This document shows, one piece after another, positions 1-7,299 of a DNA stretch of 10,032 nucleotides (the first letter of the stretch is position 1; every line of letters begins with the position of its first letter). The position numbers were made by a program, and so were the translations under genes. This stretch comes from an uncultured Mollicutes bacterium (GTDB lineage: Bacteria > Bacillota_I > Bacilli_A > RF39 > UBA660), in assembly GCA_900543055.1 (NCBI GenBank), contig UQQI01000055.1, positions 1 through 10,032 on the forward strand, read 5' to 3'. The notes under the pieces are model-generated. The model ran no database searches and was not told where the DNA came from. It saw nothing but the letters and a program-made list of their open reading frames with translations.

Positions 1-1
1 T

Positions 2-472
2 ATTAATAATAAATTTCAATTTTCTATTATAAAAATAGATAAAGCTGAAGAAGATATAAGTCTTTACTTAGACAAAAAGAAAGAATTACTTGATAGATGT
101 CGACCTACAATAAAAAAGGAACTAAAATTAGAGAGTTTTTTAGATGAATTAGATGAATCTTTTGATGATGTTAATAATTTTTCTCAACATGATACTCTAA
201 AGAAATGTTATAATGAATTATTTAAAACTTTAGATGAAAATGAGAAGTTGTTTAAAAGTGAATCTTTAGTTTCTATTTTAGAAGATTTAAATGATAATGA
301 AGAGGATATTGTTGGAGCAATTAAGTTCTATAATGATACTGTTGTTGAATTTAATCAATTAATTATGTCTTTTCCATCTAATATAATTGCTTTTTTTAGA
401 AGATTTAAAAAGAAAGAATTTTATAATAATGAAAAAAGGGAAATATATGAAATATTAAATGAATATAAATAG
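2..472 (+). CDS. LemA family protein, 3' part (start lies outside the window)
   Basis: The reading frame is open from base 2 without a stop, giving 156 residues of a protein that begins upstream of the window. A TTG at 248 should not be taken as its start. The C-terminal half carries the LemA signature: a YNDTVVEFNQLI helix followed by FPSNIIAFFRRFKKKEF, matching the family pattern YN..V..YN..I..FPSN..A...GFK...F. Further upstream, residues encoded near 38-120 (KAEEDISLYLDKKKELLDRC) resemble the family's first long helix, which normally has a run of the type VDVQLKRRxDLIPNLV. The protein is divergent: acidic and lysine-rich, with RRF in place of the usual GF. LemA proteins are helical bundles, usually with an N-terminal membrane anchor; that end is not visible here. 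The family's function is poorly defined. The gene ends in TAG 13 bases before pta, so the two are probably cotranscribed. Confidence 0.8.
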   Translation: MNNKFQFSIIKIDKAEEDISLYLDKKKELLDRCRPTIKKELKLESFLDELDESFDDVNNFSQHDTLKKCYNELFKTLDENEKLFKSESLVSILEDLNDNEEDIVGAIKFYNDTVVEFNQLIMSFPSNIIAFFRRFKKKEFYNNEKREIYEILNEYK

Positions 473-485
473 AAAGAGGTAAATT

Positions 486-1481
486 ATGAATTTTATTGAT
501 AGTATTAAATTACGTGCTAAAAAGGATAAAAAGAGAATTGTTCTACCAGAATCAATGGATAAAAGAACTATGGAAGCTGCTGATAAGGCTTTAAAAGAAG
601 ATATTGCTGATATTATAATTATTGGTACTCCTGAAGAAATTAATGAGAATTCAAAAGGTTTTGATATTAGTAAGGCTACAATTATTGATCCTAATACTGC
701 TGATATTACTGAAGAGTTAATTAATGGACTTGTTGAAATAAGAAAGAATAAAGGTCTTACTTATGATGATGCTAAAAAATTATTATTAACTGATTATATG
801 TATTATGCATGTATGCTAGTAAAGACCGGTCGTGCAGATGGTGTTGTGTCTGGTGCTTGTCATTCAACTGCTAATACATTAAGACCTTCATTACAAATTA
901 TTAAAACTAAACCTGGAGTTATGCTTGTTTCTGCATTTTTCTTAATGGTTGTTCCTAATTGTGAATATGGTAGTAATGGTACATTTGTTTTTGCAGATTC
1001 TGGTCTTGAGCAAAATCCAACTCCAGAAAGACTTGCTGCAATCGCTGCTAGTAGTGCTGAAAGTTTTAAATTATTAGTAGAAAAAGAACCACTTGTTGCT
1101 ATGCTTTCTCATTCAACAAAAGGAAGTGCAAAGCATGCGGATGTTGATAAAGTTGTTGAAGCTTGCAAAATAGCTAAAGAAAATTACCCAGATTATAAAA
1201 TTGATGGCGAGTTACAATTAGATGCGGCTATTGTACCTAGTGTTGCGGCTTCTAAAGCACCAAATAGTGAAGTTGCTGGACATGCTAATGTTTTAGTATT
1301 CCCAGACTTAGATGCCGGTAATATTGGTTATAAATTAGTTCAAAGACTTGCTAAGGCTGAAGCTTATGGACCTATTACTCAAGGAATCGCTTCTCCAATT
1401 AATGACCTAAGTAGAGGTTGCTCTGCTGATGATATAGTTGGTGTAATTGCTATCACTGCAGTGCAAGCACAAAATAATTAA
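486..1481 (+). CDS. pta: Phosphate acetyltransferase
   Basis: This enzyme interconverts acetyl-CoA plus phosphate and acetyl phosphate plus CoA in the cytoplasm. With acetate kinase it forms the acetate overflow pathway, yielding ATP; no ack gene is in the window. The 331-residue length matches the short, single-domain Pta found in Firmicutes, without the N-terminal regulatory domains of the E. coli enzyme. Visible family motifs are ADGVVSGACHSTANTLRPS (117-135), NGTFVFADSGLEQNPTPE (164-181), DGELQLDAAIVPSVA (240-254) and DLSRGCSADD (307-316). S309, R310 and D316 correspond to the catalytic Ser, Arg and Asp known for the Methanosarcina enzyme. The ATG is preceded by AGAGGT at suitable spacing. 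It lies 13 bases behind the lemA-like gene with no promoter visible between, and is followed by a strong hairpin terminator. Confidence 0.97.
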   Translation: MNFIDSIKLRAKKDKKRIVLPESMDKRTMEAADKALKEDIADIIIIGTPEEINENSKGFDISKATIIDPNTADITEELINGLVEIRKNKGLTYDDAKKLLLTDYMYYACMLVKTGRADGVVSGACHSTANTLRPSLQIIKTKPGVMLVSAFFLMVVPNCEYGSNGTFVFADSGLEQNPTPERLAAIAASSAESFKLLVEKEPLVAMLSHSTKGSAKHADVDKVVEACKIAKENYPDYKIDGELQLDAAIVPSVAASKAPNSEVAGHANVLVFPDLDAGNIGYKLVQRLAKAEAYGPITQGIASPINDLSRGCSADDIVGVIAITAVQAQNN

Positions 1482-1482
1482 T

Positions 1483-1551
1483 AAAAAAGTAGAGAATGTT
1501 TCATTGTGAAATATTTATAATTCACATCTATTTTATTTCTCTACTTTTTTT
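1483..1551. terminator. Bidirectional terminator between convergent pta and fba
   Basis: A perfect 14-bp inverted repeat, AAAAAAGTAGAGAA at 1483-1496 and TTCTCTACTTTTTT at 1537-1550, begins right after the pta stop. The A-run on one side and T-run on the other give a U-tract in both directions, so it can serve pta (plus) and fba (minus). Between the arms is a second hairpin, TGTGAA (1505-1510) with TTCACA (1521-1526). The closing loop of the outer stem is therefore about 40 bases long, which is more than usual for an intrinsic terminator. Confidence 0.8.
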
Positions 1552-1562
1552 GTGTCTAAATT

Positions 1563-2447
1563 TTAGATTGATGCATTATATATTTTTGTAATCGCATTAT
1601 CTAATTCTCTATCAAATTCTTCTTTTGTTTGGTTAACGTTTAAATTTTCAAGTAGTGCTCTTGAAAAACTTGCTATCATTTTATTATTTTTTGATAGTAA
1701 TTCACATGCTTTATCAATATCATATCCACCTGATAATGCAACTACTCTTATAACTGCTTCATAATTATATAAATCTTCATAAAGGTTTGCTTTAGTTGGA
1801 ATTGTAAATTTAAACATAATCTTGTCTTCTAATTTCCAATTGTTTAATTTTTCTTTTATTTTCTCATGCAATATTTCTTCACATTTTTCTTTATCTTTGG
1901 AATTAATATCTACTTCTGGTTCAATTATTGGAACTAATCCTTTATTACAAATTACTTTAGCAAATTCAAATTGTTGATTAACAATATCCTCAATTCCTTT
2001 TTCATTTGCTTCATAAATAACACTTCTCATTTTTGTACCAAATACGTGTTTTTCATTAGCTTCATCTAATTGATTTTCTAAATCTGGAATTGTTTTCATT
2101 AATTTAACGCCATTTTCTTCTTCTTCAAGACCTTTATCAACTTTTAAAAAGGAAACTATATTTTTCTTATTCCATAAATAATCTGCACTATATTCTCCTT
2201 CTATTTTTCCCATCATAGTTTTATAGAAAAGAATTGTTCCTAAAATATGATTATCATTAAAGACATCTGAAGTTATTACTCTTGTTCTCATTTGATGAAT
2301 TAAATCAAACATTTCTTCCTCTGTTTGGTACTCATCTTTTTTTATACCATATTTTTCTAATGTTTTCGCAGAACTTCCTCCTGATTGGTCAAGTGCTGCT
2401 ATAAAACCTGTTCTTGTTTTTACTACTTCTAATTTTTTATTATCCAT
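1563..2447 (-). CDS. fda: Fructose-bisphosphate aldolase, class I (Schiff-base type)
   Basis: This glycolytic and gluconeogenic enzyme reversibly splits fructose 1,6-bisphosphate into glyceraldehyde 3-phosphate and dihydroxyacetone phosphate. The 294 residues align end to end from memory with the Staphylococcus class I aldolase (about 296 residues). Motifs seen are GFIAALDQSGGS (14-25), FLKVDKG (100-106), IIEPEVDI (174-181), FKFTIPTK (212-219), LSGGYD (239-244) and SFSRAL (260-265). K213 in FKFTIPT is the expected Schiff-base lysine; there is no class II zinc motif. The ATG has a GGAGG site (complement 2455-2459) seven bases upstream. The gene lies behind the ung terminator and ends at the shared hairpin facing pta, so it probably forms its own transcript. 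It shares central carbon metabolism, but not an operon, with pta. Confidence 0.96.
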   Translation of the reverse strand: MDNKKLEVVKTRTGFIAALDQSGGSSAKTLEKYGIKKDEYQTEEEMFDLIHQMRTRVITSDVFNDNHILGTILFYKTMMGKIEGEYSADYLWNKKNIVSFLKVDKGLEEEENGVKLMKTIPDLENQLDEANEKHVFGTKMRSVIYEANEKGIEDIVNQQFEFAKVICNKGLVPIIEPEVDINSKDKEKCEEILHEKIKEKLNNWKLEDKIMFKFTIPTKANLYEDLYNYEAVIRVVALSGGYDIDKACELLSKNNKMIASFSRALLENLNVNQTKEEFDRELDNAITKIYNASI

Positions 2448-2465
2448 ATATATTCCTCCATTCTT

Positions 2466-2495
2466 AATATATCATTTTTCATTTATTTTATTAAA
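2466..2495 (-). promoter_or_regulatory. Possible promoter of the aldolase gene
   Basis: On the minus strand TGATATATT (2466-2474) reads as an extended -10 (TGn plus TATATT), with a weak TTTAAT (2490-2495) 18 bases upstream as -35. This would start the mRNA near 2459, at the ribosome-binding site, giving a very short leader. Three TTTACA copies lie further upstream (2497-2502, 2515-2520, 2524-2529), two of them 9 bases apart, but none is well spaced to a -10. A promoter must lie in this gap because an upstream terminator ends the previous unit, but its exact position is uncertain. Confidence 0.35.
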
Positions 2496-2531
2496 GTGTA
2501 AAGAGACATTTTTATGTAAATAATGTAAAAT

Positions 2532-2556
2532 AAAAAAGATAAGTATGCTACTTACC
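2532..2556 (-). terminator. Intrinsic terminator of the gdpP-to-ung operon
   Basis: On the minus strand GGTAAGTA-GCA-TACTTATC forms an 8-bp stem with one G-U pair and a three-base loop (2538-2556), followed directly by six T (2532-2537). The stem starts inside the stop codon of ung, so the gene and its terminator are fused without a spacer. Confidence 0.85.
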
Positions 2557-3218
2557 TATTCTATTGTCCAATCAATCTCTTTTAATCCGTTACTTTTTAA
2601 GAAGGAATTTGTTCTTGAGAATGGCTTACTTCCAAAGAAACCATTTCTTGCTGAAAATGGTGATGGATGTGCTGACTCTATTATTAAGTGTTTTGGATTC
2701 GTTATTAATTCTTTCTTACTTCTAGCATATGCTCCCCATAAAATAAATACTAGAGGTTCTTCTTTTTCATTTAATATCTTTATTACATCATCTGTAAATA
2801 TTTCCCAACCTCTTCCTTTATGTGATGTTGGTTTATGTTCTTCTACAGTTAATACAGCATTTAGCAATAATACCCCTTGCTTTGCCCATGGTTTTAGTGA
2901 ATTAGATTTTGGAAAATGTATTCCCAAGTCACTTTCTAGTTCTTTAAAAATGTTTTGTAGAGAAGGTGGTTTTAATACTTCATTACTAACTGAGAATGAT
3001 AACCCTTCTGCTTGATTTGGACCATGATATGGGTCTTGTCCTAGAATAACAACCTTTACATTATCAAAGTCTGTATACCTAAAAGCGTTAAATACTTCAT
3101 TTTTCTTTGGATAGATTGTTTTTTTCTCATATTCATCTTTTACAAAATTCATTAGTTCAGTAAAATATTCCTTTTTGTATTCTTCACTTAATTTATTATC
3201 CCAACTATTTCCTATCAT
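2556..3218 (-). CDS. ung: Uracil-DNA glycosylase (family 1)
   Basis: Ung removes uracil from DNA by cleaving the N-glycosidic bond, starting base-excision repair after cytosine deamination or dUTP incorporation. The 220 residues match the family length. Motifs are the water-activating loop GQDPYHGPNQAEGLSFSV (60-77; D62 is the catalytic Asp), GVLLLNAVLTV, LWGAYAR and the minor-groove loop HPSPFSA (H184 is the catalytic His). The frame extends ten codons upstream to 3248, inside rlmH. I chose the ATG at 3218 because AGGAGGT (complement 3224-3230) sits five bases before it and because the resulting N-terminus (MIGNSW) fits the family. It follows rlmH by 10 bases as last gene of the operon. Its stop codon is part of the terminator stem. 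Confidence 0.96.
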   Translation of the reverse strand: MIGNSWDNKLSEEYKKEYFTELMNFVKDEYEKKTIYPKKNEVFNAFRYTDFDNVKVVILGQDPYHGPNQAEGLSFSVSNEVLKPPSLQNIFKELESDLGIHFPKSNSLKPWAKQGVLLLNAVLTVEEHKPTSHKGRGWEIFTDDVIKILNEKEEPLVFILWGAYARSKKELITNPKHLIIESAHPSPFSARNGFFGSKPFSRTNSFLKSNGLKEIDWTIE

Positions 3219-3223
3219 TTTGA

Positions 3224-3230
3224 ACCTCCT
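3224..3230 (-). promoter_or_regulatory. Ribosome-binding site that fixes the ung start
   Basis: AGGAGGT on the minus strand, five bases before the ATG at 3218. It overlaps the TAG stop of rlmH (3229-3231), so translation of ung is likely coupled to termination of rlmH. It makes the in-frame upstream start at 3248 unlikely. Confidence 0.85.
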
Positions 3231-3684
3231 ACTTATGATAACTTTCATTATTATTAATTTTGTATGCTCTATAAATTTGTTCTAGTAATAAAACTCTAAA
3301 TAATTGATGTGGAAATGTCATTTTTGAAAAAGATAAATGTAATCTTGACATATTTTTTATGTCATCAGATAAACCATAACTTCCACCAATTATAAAATCT
3401 ACATTACTGTTTTCTATTAATATGTTATCTATTTTATTAGCAAATTCAACAGAAGTCATTTGTTTTCCTTCTATTTCTAAAGTAACAATATAATCTCTAT
3501 CATTAATATGTTTTTTTATTTTTTCTGCTTCTAATTTAATTGCTTTTACTTCTTCAACTAAACCTTCATCTTTTACTTCTATTACTTCTATATTTGTATA
3601 TTTACTTAATCTTTTTTTATATTCTTTTATAGCGTCTTGTAAATACTTTTCTTTTATTTGCCCTACTGTTATTATTTTTATCAT
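3229..3684 (-). CDS. rlmH: 23S rRNA (pseudouridine-1915-N3)-methyltransferase RlmH
   Basis: RlmH is a SPOUT-class enzyme that uses S-adenosylmethionine to methylate N3 of pseudouridine 1915 in helix 69 of 23S rRNA, acting on assembled 70S ribosomes. The 151 residues are slightly short against a usual 155-159. Seen are MIKIITVGQIKEKYL (1-15), the cofactor-binding knot loop IIGGSYGLSDDI (98-109), LSFSKMTFPHQLFRVLLLEQIYRA (117-140) and the invariant C-terminal YHK (149-151). SPOUT enzymes act as homodimers. The ATG is preceded by AGAGGT (complement 3691-3696), which overlaps the end of walJ; the genes are two bases apart. Proximity to walJ is the usual arrangement in Firmicutes. Confidence 0.96.
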   Translation of the reverse strand: MIKIITVGQIKEKYLQDAIKEYKKRLSKYTNIEVIEVKDEGLVEEVKAIKLEAEKIKKHINDRDYIVTLEIEGKQMTSVEFANKIDNILIENSNVDFIIGGSYGLSDDIKNMSRLHLSFSKMTFPHQLFRVLLLEQIYRAYKINNNESYHK

Positions 3685-3686
3685 AC

Positions 3687-4442
3687 TTATACCTCTATTA
3701 ATGGTCCTTCTTCATTTTGTCTTGCTATATAGATATTTATATTTTTATCTAGTTCTACATTATCTATTGCTTCTAGTATTTTTTCTTCTGTATTATTCGT
3801 TTCACTTCTATGTGCTAAAATAATATTTTTAGTATTTTTACCTACAATTTTTTTTAGATATTTAGCCGTTGTAATGTTTGATAAATGTCCTTTATCACTT
3901 ATTACTCGTTCTTTTAAGAATCTTGGATATGGTCCATCCATCAACATTACTTCATCATGATTGCTTTCTATTATGTAGCAATCTTTTCCTACTATATTAT
4001 TTAATATTTTTCTGTTTATATAACCTGTATCTGTTATATATACTAGACTTTTATCATTATTTCTAATAATAAATCCTACTGAACATGGAGCATCATGTGA
4101 TGTATGTAGTAAATTTATTTTAACATCATTTATATAAAATTCATCATCTATTATTATACATCTTGGATATGGGACATATTCTTTTATACTATCATACATT
4201 TTTTCTGGTATATATACAGGGATATTTGTCTTTTTTATTAAGGAGGATAATCCTTTAGTATGGTCTTTATGACAATGTGTTATTAAAATACCTTTAAAAT
4301 TATCAAAAGAAAGGGAATTTTCTTCAAGACTATTTTTTAAAGTCAAGTAGGAAATTCCCATATCTATAATTAAATTTGTATCATTACATAACACAATTGT
4401 ACAATTTCCTTTAGAACCACTTGCTATTGTTTGTACTTTCAT
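3687..4442 (-). CDS. walJ: MBL-fold metal-dependent hydrolase, WalJ (YycJ) type
   Basis: This is a metallo-beta-lactamase-fold protein of the WalJ/YycJ group, predicted metal-dependent 5'-to-3' DNA exonucleases; in several Firmicutes loss of WalJ perturbs cell-wall homeostasis and replication-linked division. Metal ligands are visible in HCHKDH (56-61), H116 (TSHDAPCSVGF), D138 (TDTG) and H211 (LAHRSETNN). The WalJ-specific run ESNHDEVML (159-167) with SDKGHLSN (182-189) supports this subgroup over generic hydrolases. The 251 residues are close to the family's 260-265. Its ATG touches the TAG of the upstream peptidase gene (TAGATG) and no Shine-Dalgarno sequence is visible before it, so translation probably depends on reinitiation. 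In Bacillus the gene closes the walRKHI operon; here the two-component system is missing and a wall peptidase precedes it. Confidence 0.9.
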   Translation of the reverse strand: MKVQTIASGSKGNCTIVLCNDTNLIIDMGISYLTLKNSLEENSLSFDNFKGILITHCHKDHTKGLSSLIKKTNIPVYIPEKMYDSIKEYVPYPRCIIIDDEFYINDVKINLLHTSHDAPCSVGFIIRNNDKSLVYITDTGYINRKILNNIVGKDCYIIESNHDEVMLMDGPYPRFLKERVISDKGHLSNITTAKYLKKIVGKNTKNIILAHRSETNNTEEKILEAIDNVELDKNINIYIARQNEEGPLIEV

Positions 4443-5933
4443 CTAATAAAAATTCATAGCGTTTTGCGCTCTTCCTCCACGATAAGGATAACCATACCAC
4501 ATACCAAAATGTAAGTGAACTCCTGTTGCGAATCCTGTTTGTCCCATAGCTCCAATTACTTGTCCTTTTTCTACATATGTTCCAACTCCTACATATCTTG
4601 CAGATAAATGTGCATACATAGTGAAATATCCATTATGATGATCTATTGTTATATATTGACCATTATCATACTTATAAGATGATTGAACAACTGTTCCTGA
4701 TTGAGCGGCAAAAATATTTGAACCATATCCACATCCAGCGATATCTGTACCATCGTGTAATGTTCCCCAACGCCATCCAAATGGACTTGATACTGAAGAA
4801 CATGTTGCTGGCCATCCCCATTGTCCTTTTGTAGGTACAACCGAACCATAGCCTCCTCCATAATATGAATTCTTTTTACCGCCTTTTACAATTATTTCAT
4901 TTACAGCTTCTTTAATTACTTCTGTACTCACTCCTACGGTACTTGTAGTTTCACCATTTATTTTTTGAACTTTTTTAGTAACTTTATTTTCTCCTGCTAC
5001 TCCTTTTTGAATTACCTCTTCATATCCAACATTTTTATCATTATCATATCGTGTTTCTGTTGTATAGTTTTGAGTTTCAATTTCTACAACATGGTCTCTT
5101 TCTTCAACACTTATTTGTGGCTTTAAGATACCAATTGTAACATTTTGACCAGGAGATAATAAACTATTTTCATCTTTTAAGTTTGGATTAGCAATTAAAA
5201 ATTCTTGTGTAGAAACCTTATTATTAAATGCTACATCTGGAATTGTATCTCCTGCTTGAACTGTATATATTCCTTGTTCTTCTTCTGTTCCAAATAGTAA
5301 GTATTTACTTAATTCTTCTTCTGTTTGATAAATTTTCTTATCTACTGGAATATTACCTTTTTTAATAGTTATTTTATTTTGAATTGATATATCTTCAATT
5401 ATTTTTCCTGTATCTTCTATTTCTTTTTGTGAATTATTAGCATATGCATTATAATCTTCTTCAGAAATAAAAGACTTTACTGTATTTTGAATTGAATTTG
5501 TAAATACTTTTTTATCTATAACATATAATGATTGGGTTTTTCCTTTAATAGTTTTTCCTGTTTCACTATTTTTTGTATCTAACCCCTTTATTTTTATAAT
5601 ATAACCTTTAATTGTAAATGGAGAAATATCTTTTATCTCTTCATATATTTTATTTATTGATTTAACATTATTTGAATATGTTATTTCTTTTTCTATGTCT
5701 AAATCTTCTGGTACATATACTTTGTCTACATTATATTTCTTTTTTATTTCATTTTGTTCTTTATTAATATACTTTTCTAATTCTTTTTTTGATTTAATAA
5801 GACCAAGAGACTCTCCTTTTAAGTATACTCTGTATAAAGTTCTTGGTGACGAGAGAATTCTTGAAAAACCTGTTGTTAAGAAAATAGATAGTACTAGAAT
5901 AAAGACTGTGATTCTTCTTAGTTTTTTATTCAC
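4443..5933 (-). CDS. Membrane-anchored or secreted M23 peptidase with LysM and G5 domains
   Basis: A cell-wall endopeptidase of 496 residues. An N-terminal basic-hydrophobic segment (KKLRRITVFILVLSIFLTTG, 3-22) is a signal peptide or membrane anchor. Residues about 30-215 form a lysine/glutamate-rich region without an identified fold. A LysM domain follows (about 221-269, YTVQAGDT...NPNLKDENSLLSPGQNVTI), then a G5 domain (about 273-350), a Gly/Tyr linker (355-364) and a C-terminal M23 domain. Zinc and catalytic residues are intact: H393 and D397 (HDGTD), H442 (YAHLS), H473 and H475 (HLHFG). M23 enzymes cut peptide cross-bridges of peptidoglycan; LysM binds its glycan. The start is GTG at 5933, eight bases inside the end of dnaB, with GGAGGG (complement 5942-5947) eight bases upstream. 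The exact cut site in the wall peptide cannot be read from sequence. Confidence 0.92.
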   Translation of the reverse strand: MNKKLRRITVFILVLSIFLTTGFSRILSSPRTLYRVYLKGESLGLIKSKKELEKYINKEQNEIKKKYNVDKVYVPEDLDIEKEITYSNNVKSINKIYEEIKDISPFTIKGYIIKIKGLDTKNSETGKTIKGKTQSLYVIDKKVFTNSIQNTVKSFISEEDYNAYANNSQKEIEDTGKIIEDISIQNKITIKKGNIPVDKKIYQTEEELSKYLLFGTEEEQGIYTVQAGDTIPDVAFNNKVSTQEFLIANPNLKDENSLLSPGQNVTIGILKPQISVEERDHVVEIETQNYTTETRYDNDKNVGYEEVIQKGVAGENKVTKKVQKINGETTSTVGVSTEVIKEAVNEIIVKGGKKNSYYGGGYGSVVPTKGQWGWPATCSSVSSPFGWRWGTLHDGTDIAGCGYGSNIFAAQSGTVVQSSYKYDNGQYITIDHHNGYFTMYAHLSARYVGVGTYVEKGQVIGAMGQTGFATGVHLHFGMWYGYPYRGGRAQNAMNFY

Positions 5934-7287
5934 TAGCTTGTCCCTCCATACCTCTTTCTTTTCTTAGATTCAAGAAGGTTGATGTATTCTTCTTAAATAA
6001 AAGTTCTATTGTTGCAGTTGGTCCATTACGATGTTTTCCTATTATTAATTCACTAATACTATTATTATCTTCTGTCCTTGCTTCTTTATTATAATAATCA
6101 TCTCTATAAAGAAAGGCTACTATGTCGGCATCTTGTTCTATTGAACCAGACTCACGTAAATCGCTCATTAATGGTCGTTTGTCTTCTCTTGCTTCTACTC
6201 CACGAGATAACTGTGATAGAGCAATTACTGGTACACCTAATTCCATAGCTAGTGTTTTTAGACTTCTTGATATATCTGAAACTTCTTGTTGTCTGTTTGT
6301 ACCATAATTTTTACCTCCAGAAATCAACTGTAAGTAGTCTATTACTACTAAAGCCAAACCTTTTTCACTGCTTGCTAATCTTCTACATTTTGCTCTTATT
6401 TCACCTATTGTTATACCTGGTGTATCATCAATAACTAAATTAGTATTTGATAGTTGTGATGAGGCTTCATTTATTCTTTTCCAATCTGGATTCATTAAAT
6501 TACCTGTTCTTAACTTAAAACCTTCAATTTGACCTAGACTCGACAAAATACGCATTGCTAATTGCTCAGCACTCATTTCTAAGTTAAATAAAGCAACTGA
6601 TTTTTCTTGAGTCATTGCAGCATGTGTTGCTAGATTAAGAGCAAAGGCTGTTTTTCCCATTGCCGGTCTTGCTGCAATAATAATAAATTCATTGGGATGT
6701 AGTCCTGTTGTCAATTTATCAAAATCATACCATCCAGTAGCAAGTCCTGTGATTTCACCTTTATTTTCAGATAATCTTTCTAAATCAGATTGCGTTTTTA
6801 TTAAAACGTCTCTAATTGACCTAAACTCACTTGATTTTCTATTCTTCACAATATTAAGAATCTTTTTCTCTGAATTATCTAATATTTCATTTACAGATTC
6901 ATCTGGACTATACCCTTCAGAAGCTATTTCTTCTGCAGTTATAATTAAATTTCTCAATATCGCTGCTTCTTCTACTGACTTTATATAATAGTCAATATTG
7001 CTTGCTGTTGGTACATAATTAAGCACTTCTGTTAGATATTCAACTCCACCTACTTCAGTAAGCTCGTTTTTTCTTTTTAAGTAGCTAGTTACTGTAGTAA
7101 TGTCAATTGGAGTATTTTCTTCCATTAATGCAGTCATGGTACTAAATATTTTACTATTTCTTTCATTATAGAATGAATCTTCTGTTAAGTTTTCGTTTGC
7201 TTTTTGTAATGCATATTTTGATAAAAAGCAAGATCCTAGAACTGATTCCTCAGCCTCTAAGTTGTTTGGTAATGCACGTATTGGCAT
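5926..7287 (-). CDS. dnaB: Replicative DNA helicase (DnaB family; DnaC in Bacillus)
   Basis: The hexameric 5'-to-3' helicase that unwinds DNA ahead of the replisome and recruits primase. The 453 residues match the family. The N-terminal primase-interacting domain (LPNNLEAEESVLGS, 6-19) is followed by a linker and the RecA-like ATPase domain. This has Walker A AARPAMGKTA (205-214; K212), the catalytic glutamate in NLEMS (E237), Walker B VVIDYLQ (314-320; D317), SQLSRGVEARED (358-369), RESGSIEQDADIV (378-390) and the arginine finger in KHRNGP (R420). There is no intein. The ATG has AGAGGTGAT (complement 7293-7301), which overlaps the rplI stop. rplI-dnaB adjacency is standard in Firmicutes. The downstream purA seen in Bacillus is missing here. 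Confidence 0.98.
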   Translation of the reverse strand: MPIRALPNNLEAEESVLGSCFLSKYALQKANENLTEDSFYNERNSKIFSTMTALMEENTPIDITTVTSYLKRKNELTEVGGVEYLTEVLNYVPTASNIDYYIKSVEEAAILRNLIITAEEIASEGYSPDESVNEILDNSEKKILNIVKNRKSSEFRSIRDVLIKTQSDLERLSENKGEITGLATGWYDFDKLTTGLHPNEFIIIAARPAMGKTAFALNLATHAAMTQEKSVALFNLEMSAEQLAMRILSSLGQIEGFKLRTGNLMNPDWKRINEASSQLSNTNLVIDDTPGITIGEIRAKCRRLASSEKGLALVVIDYLQLISGGKNYGTNRQQEVSDISRSLKTLAMELGVPVIALSQLSRGVEAREDKRPLMSDLRESGSIEQDADIVAFLYRDDYYNKEARTEDNNSISELIIGKHRNGPTATIELLFKKNTSTFLNLRKERGMEGQASE

Positions 7288-7299
7288 AATAAATCACCT

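Noticed and set aside
248..472. A separate small 74-residue protein starting at a TTG
   Set aside because: The frame is open back to base 2 and the upstream residues also fit the LemA family, so this is the end of a longer gene.
1497..1536. A small RNA gene or CRISPR-like repeat in the pta-fba gap
   Set aside because: Only about 80 bases long, with one nested inverted repeat and no promoter or repeated spacer unit; a terminator explains it.
2545..3015. A 156-codon open frame on the plus strand
   Set aside because: It lies antisense within ung, has no ribosome-binding site and no recognisable protein features; ung is certain.
3219..3248. A longer N-terminus for ung, starting within rlmH
   Set aside because: The AGGAGGT site at 3224-3230 serves the ATG at 3218, and the extra ten residues do not fit the family.
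4649..4861. Overlapping open frames in the peptidase region on both strands
   Set aside because: The M23 catalytic domain with all its metal ligands occupies this stretch; the others have no family motifs.
5695..5967. A 90-codon open frame on the plus strand
   Set aside because: It is antisense to the peptidase gene and the end of dnaB; its hydrophobic look follows from the T-rich complement of lysine-rich coding.
6692..6988. A 98-codon plus-strand frame within dnaB
   Set aside because: Antisense shadow; it has no start context and dnaB is complete here.
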